A stretch of DNA of 64,000 nucleotides from a bacterium (GTDB lineage: Bacteria; Planctomycetota; Planctomycetia; Kolteriales; Kolteriaceae): assembly GCA_019753235.1 (NCBI GenBank), contig JAIELF010000019.1, positions 62,001-126,000 of the forward strand, in the 5' to 3' direction. Shown here in pieces: positions 34,397 through 42,962 of the stretch; within the stretch, counting starts at the first letter, position 1; the number at the start of each line of letters is the position of its first letter. Position numbers and translations under genes: made by a program. Under the pieces are notes generated by a model. That model did not search any database. It was given only the letters and a program-made list of their open reading frames with translations, and was not told the origin of the DNA.

Positions 34397-37045
34397 TTAG
34401 GCAGCTTGTCGGCCAGCGGGGGCGAGTTTCCGGGAGGGCGACGTTCGCCACATCACCAATCCCGGTAGTACCGTCAGCGATGCCACGAGGGTGACGCTGC
34501 ATCCCACGAGCATGATCAGCCCCAGGCTCTGCGCCCCGCGATGCGACGAGACCATCAACGACCCGAAACCAAACATGTTGGTCAGGGAGGTGACAAAGAC
34601 CGCCATGCTGGTCGAACCGATGGTGCTGCCGGCCAATCTTGGCTCGTAATATCGATGAACCAGATGAACGCCGTTGTCGACGGAGATTCCAATCAAGATC
34701 GGTACCGCGATGAACGTTACGAGGTTGAAGTCTCGACCAGTGATTCCCATCCATCCCAGCGTCCAGAAAATCGCCAAGATCAACGGCGTCATCGCCAACA
34801 TCGTTTTCGCGATCGACCGAAAATCAAGCCAAACAATCGATCCCACCGTCCCCAAGGCAAGAAGTGACGAAAGAAAGAAACTTATCTTAAGGTCGTTCAC
34901 AGTCCCCATGTGAATCACAGGAAAACCCGTCACGTCGGGCTCAACCGTGCGAATGTCATTCACGAACTGCGTCAAATGACCAAAGTCCCAGATGTTGTGA
35001 TTCGGATAGACCATGACGAGGAACTTCCCGCCTGGCGACATCAACATGGGGCGAACCGATTCAGGAAGTGCCTCTCGCAGAGGAAGCTGATTCCCTTGCA
35101 CGATTTGCCGCATCGCCATCGCGCAGCGTGCATGAAACTGTTCGATCTTTTGACGAGTCTTCGCGACCAGAGCCGGATCGCTGGACCGAAGCCCCTCGAT
35201 GAGTTTCTGTAGATCGGCACTGGTTCTGCTCAGCTTCGCGCCTGCCTCGGCCGATCGGGCCTGAGCGGCCGGCTGCAACAAGACAAGCGTCGTCCTGAGT
35301 CCCTGGAGAGTGTCGGCATCCCATTCGCGGAGCCCCTTGCCGTGCGAGGGCAATCGAATCTCCGCCAGATCGCTTCGAAGCGATTCACGCTCGGCGGTCA
35401 TGGGCGCGATGACATCCATCACGGAATGGGCTCCGCTCACGGAGGTGAGGCCTCGAGCCCGGTCGACGATGCGCGGAACGTCTGCCAACTGATCAACGGT
35501 GATCGCTGCAAACAACGTCGAGTCGCCGTCTTCCAGAACTCGCTTTTCCCATTGAACGCTCTCTAAGCCTGGCGGCTGAAGCGTCAGCACGTTGTCTTCG
35601 AATCCCACCCGGGGAACGAGCAAGATCCACCATGCCGTTGCCAGGCCGACCCCCACGATAAACCCCGGGCCGAACCAACGAGTCGGTATCGGCAGTTCGA
35701 GGGCAAGCACCGGCGTGGCCCCCTCGGCCGAACCAAACAAGCGATGATGCAACATCACCATCGATGGGAAAACCAGCGTCATCGCCGACATGCAAAGAAG
35801 GACGCCTGTGCCCGCGATCAATCCCAACTGACTGAAGCCCGGCGAGTTGGTCAGCAAAGCCGTCATGAATGCCGCACATGTCGTCAGCGAACCAGTCACG
35901 TTGCCACGCGTCACCGCCAGGAGAGCCCGCCGCATGGCGGTCTCGGCAGGGAAGAGACGACGTTCCTCTTGATAACGCATCAACAGATGAACGCCGTAGT
36001 CGATCCCAATACCAACGAGGATCGGCGTGAAGACCGCCGACAGCAACGTGAGTTCCCCGACAAGCAGCGTCGTCAGCCCGAATGTCCAGCACATGCCGAT
36101 AGAGAGACTCGCGACCGCAAAGAGCGGATAAAGGAAACCACGCATCGCCACGATGAAGGCAATCGTCACCAAAAGCGTGGAAAGGATCGTCGCCCGCGTC
36201 ATGTCTCGGCTACCGATTACCATCTGATCGGAGAGCAATACCTGCTTACCGGTCAGGCCGATGTTTTCTCCGGGAAACTCGTTTCGGACTTCGTTGAGAA
36301 CTTCTCGGATGCGGTCGATCACTTGGTGCGCGATGTAAAGCGATTGATATTTCGGTTCGCACAGAACCCGAAGAAAATAGAGCTTTCCCGAGTCGGAAGT
36401 GAGGAATTGTCGGTCGGATTCACCGCGCAATAACTTAGCAAACGTTTGACTCGCTTCGGAATCTTCGAGCGAACCGCTGACCGTGTTGAGTAGAAAAAGT
36501 GCTGCTGAGCCCAGACGATTTTGCTCCTCTTCGCTCATCTGAAGCGCGCGGAGCGCCAGATCGCTGAGCATTTTCCGAGCATCTTCCAGCACCAAACCGG
36601 GCCCTTCACCGCCCAGCAAACTGGGAATTGCCGCCGCGGTATCCCGAAGTTGACGAAGGTCTTCCACAGGCATGGCTCGGGTCGCGATTCGGAGTTGATC
36701 CTCTGGCCCGATCGAGGCATGTACGCCCGCCAGATTCGGCACCGTGAGAAGCTTTTCGTGCAGCCGAAGAACACACTTCTTTGTCCGAGCCTGATCCTGC
36801 CCCGCCGTGACCACGACGTAGATACAGTCGAGATCGCCGAACTCTTTCACGAAATCCTTATGATCACGCAGATATTTGCTGTTCTGATTGGCCAGCTCAT
36901 CAGGGTTGGCGTTCCAAACCAGGTACTTTGCCGACCCGATCGCCCCCGCAGCCGCCAACACCAAGGCAACCGCCAAGATTGCTGCGGGCCGTCGTAATGG
37001 CCCCGCGGCCATGGTCCGGGAAACCAAGTCCAGCATGCTCATCAT
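34397..37045 (-). CDS. RND-superfamily (MMPL/HpnN-like) transporter
   Basis: The 882-residue membrane protein has the RND layout with two halves, each a large extracytoplasmic domain followed by a sterol-sensing-like membrane block. The first helix is at about 21-40. Diagnostic loops in the membrane domains are GIGIDYGVHLLMRYQEERR and GISVDNGVHLVHRYYEPRL, the second halves of each repeat. Similar proteins export hydrophobic compounds such as hopanoids, mycolates or sterols, powered by the proton gradient. No hopanoid biosynthesis gene adjoins it, so the substrate is open. Its stop lies 41 bases from the stop of the facing DtxR/MntR gene. Confidence 0.85.
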   Translation of the reverse strand: MMSMLDLVSRTMAAGPLRRPAAILAVALVLAAAGAIGSAKYLVWNANPDELANQNSKYLRDHKDFVKEFGDLDCIYVVVTAGQDQARTKKCVLRLHEKLLTVPNLAGVHASIGPEDQLRIATRAMPVEDLRQLRDTAAAIPSLLGGEGPGLVLEDARKMLSDLALRALQMSEEEQNRLGSAALFLLNTVSGSLEDSEASQTFAKLLRGESDRQFLTSDSGKLYFLRVLCEPKYQSLYIAHQVIDRIREVLNEVRNEFPGENIGLTGKQVLLSDQMVIGSRDMTRATILSTLLVTIAFIVAMRGFLYPLFAVASLSIGMCWTFGLTTLLVGELTLLSAVFTPILVGIGIDYGVHLLMRYQEERRLFPAETAMRRALLAVTRGNVTGSLTTCAAFMTALLTNSPGFSQLGLIAGTGVLLCMSAMTLVFPSMVMLHHRLFGSAEGATPVLALELPIPTRWFGPGFIVGVGLATAWWILLVPRVGFEDNVLTLQPPGLESVQWEKRVLEDGDSTLFAAITVDQLADVPRIVDRARGLTSVSGAHSVMDVIAPMTAERESLRSDLAEIRLPSHGKGLREWDADTLQGLRTTLVLLQPAAQARSAEAGAKLSRTSADLQKLIEGLRSSDPALVAKTRQKIEQFHARCAMAMRQIVQGNQLPLREALPESVRPMLMSPGGKFLVMVYPNHNIWDFGHLTQFVNDIRTVEPDVTGFPVIHMGTVNDLKISFFLSSLLALGTVGSIVWLDFRSIAKTMLAMTPLILAIFWTLGWMGITGRDFNLVTFIAVPILIGISVDNGVHLVHRYYEPRLAGSTIGSTSMAVFVTSLTNMFGFGSLMVSSHRGAQSLGLIMLVGCSVTLVASLTVLPGLVMWRTSPSRKLAPAGRQAA

Positions 37046-37571
37046 CCCTGATTGCGGAGCCTTCTCAGGCCCGTGACCAACCGTTCGTTACAAAGTCCCT
37101 TCACCACACCGAAACAGGCGATCGCCCACAGGCAGATTCCCTTCCCGGCTCCACCAAGTGAAGAGGTCTGTACTCACAAATGCCCCAGCCACCCCATTTA
37201 CCGCTACCTAACGACCAGATGGCGCTATTCCTGCCGCGGAAAGAACCACGGTGGGTAGGCCAAACTAAGGGACTCTCCGTTTCGCGCGAAGATCGATAAT
37301 CGCTAGCATCGGAACGACCCGGAAAGTGCCGGCTTCTAACGGGAACGACTAGCGGACTCGGGATCGAGTCCCCGCCAAAGGGATCCGATGATGAGCATGA
37401 CCGAATGGTCCGCGAAACACGAATTCGTCATCAGCCACCGTTGTCACACCTCGAAGAAGTTGGCACAGAGCGACGAAAACGCGGAACAGCACCGACCGAG
37501 CACCTGGGTCTCCCATCACGTCGCCGACGTTGATTTCCAATCTGTCTTTCCGGGCAGGCAAGGAGACCCAT
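37046..37571. other. Region upstream of the subtilase gene, no gene seen
   Basis: Divergent spacer between the RND transporter and subtilase genes. It contains a compact hairpin, GGACTCG and CGAGTCC around GGAT (37354-37371), about 200 bases before the subtilase start. Open frames crossing it have no ribosome binding site or family features. Confidence 0.45.
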
Positions 37572-39665
37572 ATGGGTTGGGGAGGATGGTTTCATAAGCG
37601 TCCTCGCCCGGCGCCTGCTGCCGTTCTCTTAGGATTAGAAACACTTGAAGATCGACTGACGCCCAGCGGAACACCGCTCTTGCGAGGAATCGAACCGCTA
37701 CAGGATGCCCGGACACTCTCGACTCCTGACGTGGTAACGACATCGGCGCCGTCGAATGTTTATCCCTGGGGAACCGCCATCGACTTAGGGACTGGGTTCT
37801 CCGATGCCACCTTCATCAGCAATAGCTCGCTCCAACTCGAAAACTTCGCCCTGCGAACCAATGGGACATTGGTCCAGCGAAGTCAAACGACCAGCGGCGC
37901 CTGGTCCAACTGGCTTGTCATCGGGACGGAAATCCGCAGCTTCTCCGTCGGACGACATGCGAATGGTCGACTCGAACTATTCGTGATCGGCCGAGATAAT
38001 GCCCTGTTTACGCGAGTCCAAAGCCGGCCCGCTGGCGCGTGGAACGGATGGATCCGCCATGAGGGGTCTTTCAGGGATGTCAGCGTCTTTCAGCATCAAG
38101 ATGGTCGCCTGGAAGTCTTTCTCATCGGCACCGCCAGTGCTCTATTTCAGCGGATCCAGAACGCTCCTAACGGATCTTGGAGCGGCATCAATCGTTTAGG
38201 CGGCTCATTTCAAAAAGTGAAGTTGGCCCTGCATGCCGACGGTCGAGGTGAAATGCTTGGATTGACCACCAGTGGACAACTGGTCTCGCGATCCCAAAAT
38301 GCGGTGCGCGGTTCATGGACAGCGTGGCAAAACGTTCGGAACAGCGTGGTCGATTTTGATTTGCTGCGTGGCGCCAACAACCGACTGGAAGCATTTGCCG
38401 TCACGCAGAGTGGCTCGCTGATGCAGCGATCACAGACCGCCCCCAATGGCTCCTGGGGGAACTGGGCTTCGATCGGTTTCGGCATCAAGCAAGTCGATGC
38501 GGTCGTCAGTTCCGACGGAAGACTCCAGCTGTTCGGTCTGAATAACGCGGGCAAAACCATGGCCCGATCGCGCGTCCCGACGACAACGGCCTGGTCGGCG
38601 TGGGAAGATCTCGGCTCGACGCGGCGGATCCTTGCCACAGCCTCGGGGCCACAAGGCCAAGTCGAACTACTCTTTCTCGATACGCGCGGCCGAATGATCG
38701 AGCGGTCTCAGATGGTATCTCTACCGATCCCCGATTCCACGCGGGCGTGGAACCTAAACGCGATGCGCGCTACCGAAGTCTGGAGCCGAGGCTTCTCGGG
38801 CAAAGGGATCATCGTGGCCGTCCTCGATACCGGCGTGGACATCAACCATCCCGATCTGGCCGGGAACATCTGGACCAACACCAAAGAGATTCCAGGCAAC
38901 GGCAAGGACGACGACAACAACGGTTTCGTCGACGATCGCAACGGATGGGACTTCGTTCAACAAGATAATCGGCCCGAAGATTTGAACGGACACGGGACGC
39001 ACGTTGCCGGCACCATTGCCGCGTTGAAGAACGGATTTGGCGTGACGGGCGTCGCGCCGCAGGTGAAAGTGATGCCGGTCCAGGTTCTGTCCAGCACCGG
39101 CAAAGGGTCTAGCTTCGATATTGATCGCGGCATCCGTTATGCGGTGGATAACGGAGCCCGCATCATCAACATCTCGATTGGGGGAAACTTTAACAACGCC
39201 GCGGTCGTCGATGCGATCAGCTATGCACGATCAAAAGGCGTTCTCATCGTTGTTGGGGCCGGCAACGACGCGGAGCAAACGCCGAGCTTCCCCGCCATCT
39301 ATAGCCGACAGTTTGACAATGTTGTGTCGGTCGGTTCGCATAACTCGGCCAGCGTCCAGAGTCCGACAACCAACCATGTTGGCACCAGCCGGGCTGTTCA
39401 GGTCGATGCCCCCGGCGAGCAGATCTACAGCACGGCACTTTCCGCTGGATACCGCACGATGAGCGGCACCAGCATGGCGGCCCCGCAGGTGTCGGCTCTG
39501 GCGGCCTTGGTGTTGTCGGCTAACCCTAACTTAACGCCAGGCCAACTTCGCAAGATCATCGTCGACTCGGCCGATCGACCGATCTCCAGCAGCGACTCGC
39601 GCGGCGGCGTCGACGCCGTCGCCGCCATCGACCTCGCTCTCTCCAGCCCGTACCTCGCCGTCTAA
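37572..39665 (+). CDS. Secreted subtilisin-like protease with beta-propeller domain and LEDRLTPS leader
   Basis: The 697-residue protein starts MGWGGWFHKRPRPAPAAVLL and carries LETLEDRLTPS at about 21-31, a planctomycete export-associated leader motif. Residues about 60-380 consist of repeats of about 50 residues in which a segment such as LFQRIQNAPNGSWSG alternates with HADGRGEMLGL or HQDGRLEVFLIG; these look like a tectonin/PLL-like beta-propeller that could bind glycans. The S8 subtilase domain follows with Asp419 (VLDTGVD), His474 (GHGTHVAG) and Ser634 (GTSMAAP). The ATG has AAGGAG upstream. It stands alone. No PEP-CTERM or dockerin end is visible. Confidence 0.88.
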   Translation: MGWGGWFHKRPRPAPAAVLLGLETLEDRLTPSGTPLLRGIEPLQDARTLSTPDVVTTSAPSNVYPWGTAIDLGTGFSDATFISNSSLQLENFALRTNGTLVQRSQTTSGAWSNWLVIGTEIRSFSVGRHANGRLELFVIGRDNALFTRVQSRPAGAWNGWIRHEGSFRDVSVFQHQDGRLEVFLIGTASALFQRIQNAPNGSWSGINRLGGSFQKVKLALHADGRGEMLGLTTSGQLVSRSQNAVRGSWTAWQNVRNSVVDFDLLRGANNRLEAFAVTQSGSLMQRSQTAPNGSWGNWASIGFGIKQVDAVVSSDGRLQLFGLNNAGKTMARSRVPTTTAWSAWEDLGSTRRILATASGPQGQVELLFLDTRGRMIERSQMVSLPIPDSTRAWNLNAMRATEVWSRGFSGKGIIVAVLDTGVDINHPDLAGNIWTNTKEIPGNGKDDDNNGFVDDRNGWDFVQQDNRPEDLNGHGTHVAGTIAALKNGFGVTGVAPQVKVMPVQVLSSTGKGSSFDIDRGIRYAVDNGARIINISIGGNFNNAAVVDAISYARSKGVLIVVGAGNDAEQTPSFPAIYSRQFDNVVSVGSHNSASVQSPTTNHVGTSRAVQVDAPGEQIYSTALSAGYRTMSGTSMAAPQVSALAALVLSANPNLTPGQLRKIIVDSADRPISSSDSRGGVDAVAAIDLALSSPYLAV

Positions 39666-39701
39666 GCTCACCCCAAAACTCCACAGATCAGCCGAAGCAC
39701 G

Positions 39702-39794
39702 CCGTTTTCGGAGAGACGGGAGCAGCGGCCGTCGTGCCGGAAGTTCTCTCTGCTGCATGAAAGCGGGCACATGCTGAGCAGCCTCAGAAAACGG
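39702..39794. terminator. Possible bidirectional terminator
   Basis: Arms CCGTTTTC (39702-39709) and GAAAACGG (39787-39794) pair perfectly but enclose 77 bases, which hold a smaller GCATG/CATGC stem. The element lies between the convergent subtilase and radical SAM genes and could serve both. The long loop makes this uncertain. Confidence 0.3.
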
Positions 39795-39796
39795 AA

Positions 39797-41356
39797 CTAT
39801 TTCGAGGTCAATTGCATCAGTTCCGGAGAATCGCGGCGTGTGCGCTTGACCTCGGAAACTTGCCAATCAGCCCATTCTTCTCGTGCCTGAATGAGCTCGC
39901 GAGGATCAAACGGCTCTCCGCCCGCGAGAACCTCTTCGTAGTCCGCAGGGCGAAGAGGAAAACGTTCTCGGGCAGATGGGTTCGGGTTAATCGTGCGTTG
40001 CAACACCGCCAATCCTGCACGCCAATAAGAGAAGCCGAACTTCGCTAAATCGAGATACCGATGATTGTAAAGGAACACTTTGGCGATCGTCATTAGTTGC
40101 AGCCAGAAAATCTCGCGACGACTGAAATTGACAAACTCAAGTACATTGCTGATACGCATGTTGAAGTCGTCCCAATCACACGAAGTGAGCCGGTACCCTC
40201 CTTCGTTGGCAGCAGCTAATCGCGATATCTCCGTGCCGGGAAACGGCTGCATCGTGGAGACGAAGGGGATATCGGGATTAAGCGCGATCGCCATCTTGAT
40301 GGAATTGTTGATCGACTGGCGAGTCTCGTTGGGATGGCCGATAATGAGCAGCATGCCGAACTTCACACCGGCACGACGCGCGGCGTCGGCCGATGCAAAA
40401 ATCATCTCCCGCGTGGTTCCCTTTCCGATGCTACGCAGCGTCGAGTCATCGCCAGTCTCGACGCCGATATCCGCCCGATCGCAGCCGGCCTCCTTCATCT
40501 TCTTAAACAATTCGTAGTTCACGAATCGCGCATGGGTCAAACAGTCCCACGAAAACGCACGTTGCATGCCACGTTCGATCATCGCGTCGCACATCTCCGC
40601 GGTGCGCGGCATGTCGACGGTAAATATCTCGTCGCCGAATCGAATTCGACCGGGTTTCGCAATCGATAGGATCTTCTCGATTTCCTGTATCACTAAATCA
40701 ACGCTTCTCTTGCGTGCGACGCGACCGTTATGATTCATGCAGAACACGCAACTAAACGGACAACCCCGCGTTGTTTGCACAAAGTACTCTGACGCCGGAG
40801 GGAGCATATCCCAGGCAGGAATCGGAATCGAATCTTGATCGAGAATCCGAGGGCGAGAGGGGGTCTGTCGAATGAGCGAGCCATCGCGATACGCCAACCC
40901 CAAGATCTCTTCAAAGGAAACACCTTCGCGAATCGCATGGCATAATTCCTGGAAAGTGATTTCCCCTTCGCCCGCCACCACGACATCGAATCCCGGAAAC
41001 TGCCTCAGCGTCGCTTTGGGAAGCGCCGTCGCATGGGGCCCGCCCACGACAGTGGTTGCGTTGGGTAAGAAGCGCTTAATACAAGTCGCCAGATACGCCG
41101 CAGGTTTGATCTCGGTGGTGAATGCCGTCAAACCAACCACATCGGGCTCGAACTCGGCAAATCTTTCGAGAGTTTGCTTAAAATCCAGCCGTTCGAACTT
41201 AGCGTCGAGAAGACGAATTTCAAACCCCGGAAACTGCCGCAACCACCCTGCGAGGAAAGCAAGCGCATTGCGTGCATACGGAGGGGCGAATGTGTATGGC
41301 TCGGCCATGGTGGTAGCCGGTGGCGTAATTAGCATGACGCGGAGCGGGCGATTCAT
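39797..41356 (-). CDS. B12-binding radical SAM protein
   Basis: From MNRPLRVMLITPPATTM the protein has 519 residues. The N-terminal B12-binding (Rossmann) half contains DVVGLTAFTTEIKPAAYLA and TTVVGGPHATALP; the radical SAM half carries the [4Fe-4S] motif TTRGCPFSCVFC (Cys199, Cys203, Cys206), followed by GVETGDDSTLRSIGKG and a long C-terminal domain. GAGGAAG precedes the ATG. Enzymes of this class carry out methylations, ring contractions or C-C bond formation. No pathway context shows the substrate; the nearest transporter is 4 kb away. The open frame extends 60 codons upstream without similarity. Confidence 0.87.
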   Translation of the reverse strand: MNRPLRVMLITPPATTMAEPYTFAPPYARNALAFLAGWLRQFPGFEIRLLDAKFERLDFKQTLERFAEFEPDVVGLTAFTTEIKPAAYLATCIKRFLPNATTVVGGPHATALPKATLRQFPGFDVVVAGEGEITFQELCHAIREGVSFEEILGLAYRDGSLIRQTPSRPRILDQDSIPIPAWDMLPPASEYFVQTTRGCPFSCVFCMNHNGRVARKRSVDLVIQEIEKILSIAKPGRIRFGDEIFTVDMPRTAEMCDAMIERGMQRAFSWDCLTHARFVNYELFKKMKEAGCDRADIGVETGDDSTLRSIGKGTTREMIFASADAARRAGVKFGMLLIIGHPNETRQSINNSIKMAIALNPDIPFVSTMQPFPGTEISRLAAANEGGYRLTSCDWDDFNMRISNVLEFVNFSRREIFWLQLMTIAKVFLYNHRYLDLAKFGFSYWRAGLAVLQRTINPNPSARERFPLRPADYEEVLAGGEPFDPRELIQAREEWADWQVSEVKRTRRDSPELMQLTSK

Positions 41357-41598
41357 GAACTTCCTCACCTTCAAACTGACATTGCAAATATCCTTCGAAT
41401 GGGACAGACTTAGTACGATCTTGTCCACCGTTTCTACAGAAGTCAACGGTTTTCCGAGCAACGGCTCGAACGGTCCGGGTGCCACTGGGTTATTGCCAGT
41501 GCAATTGCCCTTCATCGAAAACACTTCACCAAACATTAATCACAAAAAGCTTCGTCGCTGTCTGCTGGAAAGCCAATAGGCAGAAAGGAGCCCTCCCC

Positions 41599-42429
41599 TT
41601 ACATCCCCATCTGATAGTCGCCGCCGAACCAGGGATCATAATCTGTCTCGAACTTATTCAGCCAACGGATCAAGGCCGCAAACTGGAAAGGATACCGGTG
41701 CGGCTGAGTGTACACCGCGCGAGCTTGACGAGCACTCTCGGCAGGAACGGGATGGACGGGTCGACCGGTCGAGTAAGCCTTCAAGTTGACGTTGCAGGTT
41801 CGCTCCATGTCGAGCATGTCGAGCAAGGCCTGCTCAACCGTCCCCCCCGCGGTCAACAGGCCATGATTCTGCAACACCAACGATCGCTTATTGCCGAGCG
41901 CATCGGCGATACCTTTGGCGTAATCCTGATCGAGAACGACCCCGCCGTACTCCGTGTGGAGAACATGATCTTCAAAGAACGAACAACCGACCTGATCTAG
42001 CGGTTCGATCTCGATCCCAAGCGCGCTGAAGGCGGTGCCGGCCGGTGGGTGCGTATGACAAGCGCAGTGAACGTCAGGCCGGGCATGATGAATAGCCGAG
42101 TGAATGCAGAAGCCGGCGAAATTAATCATCGGCCCACCGTCCACGATCTCGCCGTGATGATTCACCAGGACGAGGTTGTCCCCCGTCACTTCGTGAAAGT
42201 ACTTGCCAAAAGGATTGACCCAAAAGTAATCAGGCGCGCCCGGCACCCGCAAGCTGATGTGGCCGGCAATCCCATCGTCGAGCCCCATTCTGGCAATGAT
42301 GCGGTATGCGGCCGCCAGCTTGACACGCTCTCGCTTCGCTTGTTCCGTATTGGCCAACTTCATGACTCGCTGGCGTTCATCTTCATCCTTGGATACTTCG
42401 GTATGACTGATCGACATTGCTGTGGCCAT
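41599..42429 (-). CDS. Class II aldolase/adducin-domain protein
   Basis: The 276-residue protein has the class II aldolase zinc-site pattern VHCACHTHPPAGTAFSALG and, later, LVLQNHGLLTAGG, which together supply the His ligands, plus GHISLRVPG and YFWVNPFGKYF near the N-terminus. Family members cleave sugar phosphates or act as epimerases; some are eukaryotic-like adducin heads. Of the two ATGs close together, that at 42429 has GGGGG at suitable distance. It is monocistronic. The substrate is unknown. Confidence 0.87.
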   Translation of the reverse strand: MATAMSISHTEVSKDEDERQRVMKLANTEQAKRERVKLAAAYRIIARMGLDDGIAGHISLRVPGAPDYFWVNPFGKYFHEVTGDNLVLVNHHGEIVDGGPMINFAGFCIHSAIHHARPDVHCACHTHPPAGTAFSALGIEIEPLDQVGCSFFEDHVLHTEYGGVVLDQDYAKGIADALGNKRSLVLQNHGLLTAGGTVEQALLDMLDMERTCNVNLKAYSTGRPVHPVPAESARQARAVYTQPHRYPFQFAALIRWLNKFETDYDPWFGGDYQMGM

Positions 42430-42574
42430 GACCATCCCCCTTTAATCCCGGTCGACTCGCCCTCACTTAGACTAACCAGCCGGCGGACCTCTTCCCAGTC
42501 CGTTTTGTTCGTTGCCTTGCGTCTGTCGAAGCAAAAAGCGACGATGAGCCCAGCAAGAAGCCAGGGGAATCTCT

Positions 42575-42922
42575 ATGAACCCGTCCCGCCGAGAACTGCT
42601 TGGCTGGTCGGCCCTGGCCAGTCTGTCGCATGTTGTTTCGCCCACGACGCTCTGGGGAGCAGTATGTCCATCCGAGGAAGTTCAGTCCGAAGGATCCGAT
42701 TCGATTTTTCTGCAGGAGAACTTCGCCCCGGCCCGCGAGGAAACGACCTAGACCGATTTGAAGGTGCTCAAGCAATTACCTGCGGATCTTATCGGCGTGT
42801 CCGTTCGCAACGGGCCCACTTTCCACGCGCACCCCTTAGACAATACGATGAACTCGGAAGGGACGCGCATCTCGCGCGACCGAAAACCAAACGGTACGGG
42901 CAGGGAGATCGTAAGACCATGA
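42575..42922 (+). pseudogene. Relic of a Tat-exported carotenoid oxygenase-like gene
   Basis: Reading from the ATG at 42575 gives MNPSRRELLGWSALASL, a twin-arginine-like export signal, and then FLQENFAPAREETT, a TAG stop at 42749, and in the same frame [22 protein letters not shown]. These joined pieces look like the start of the carotenoid oxygenase (RPE65/CCD) family, where NFAP, TDL.V.G.LP.DL.G and RNGPN recur. The match ends after RNGP and the frame stops at 42922, so most of the enzyme is gone. The vWA gene begins 40 bases later. The relic is broken by a nonsense codon and truncated; a short leader peptide is possible but unlikely. Confidence 0.7.
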
Positions 42923-42962
42923 CGACACGCCCGATCTCTCTTCCCCGTCGGCGACTTGTCCG

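Noticed and set aside
42467..42775. Minus-strand frame over the carotenoid oxygenase relic
   Set aside because: It is the mirror of the relic; the plus strand carries the recognisable family pieces.
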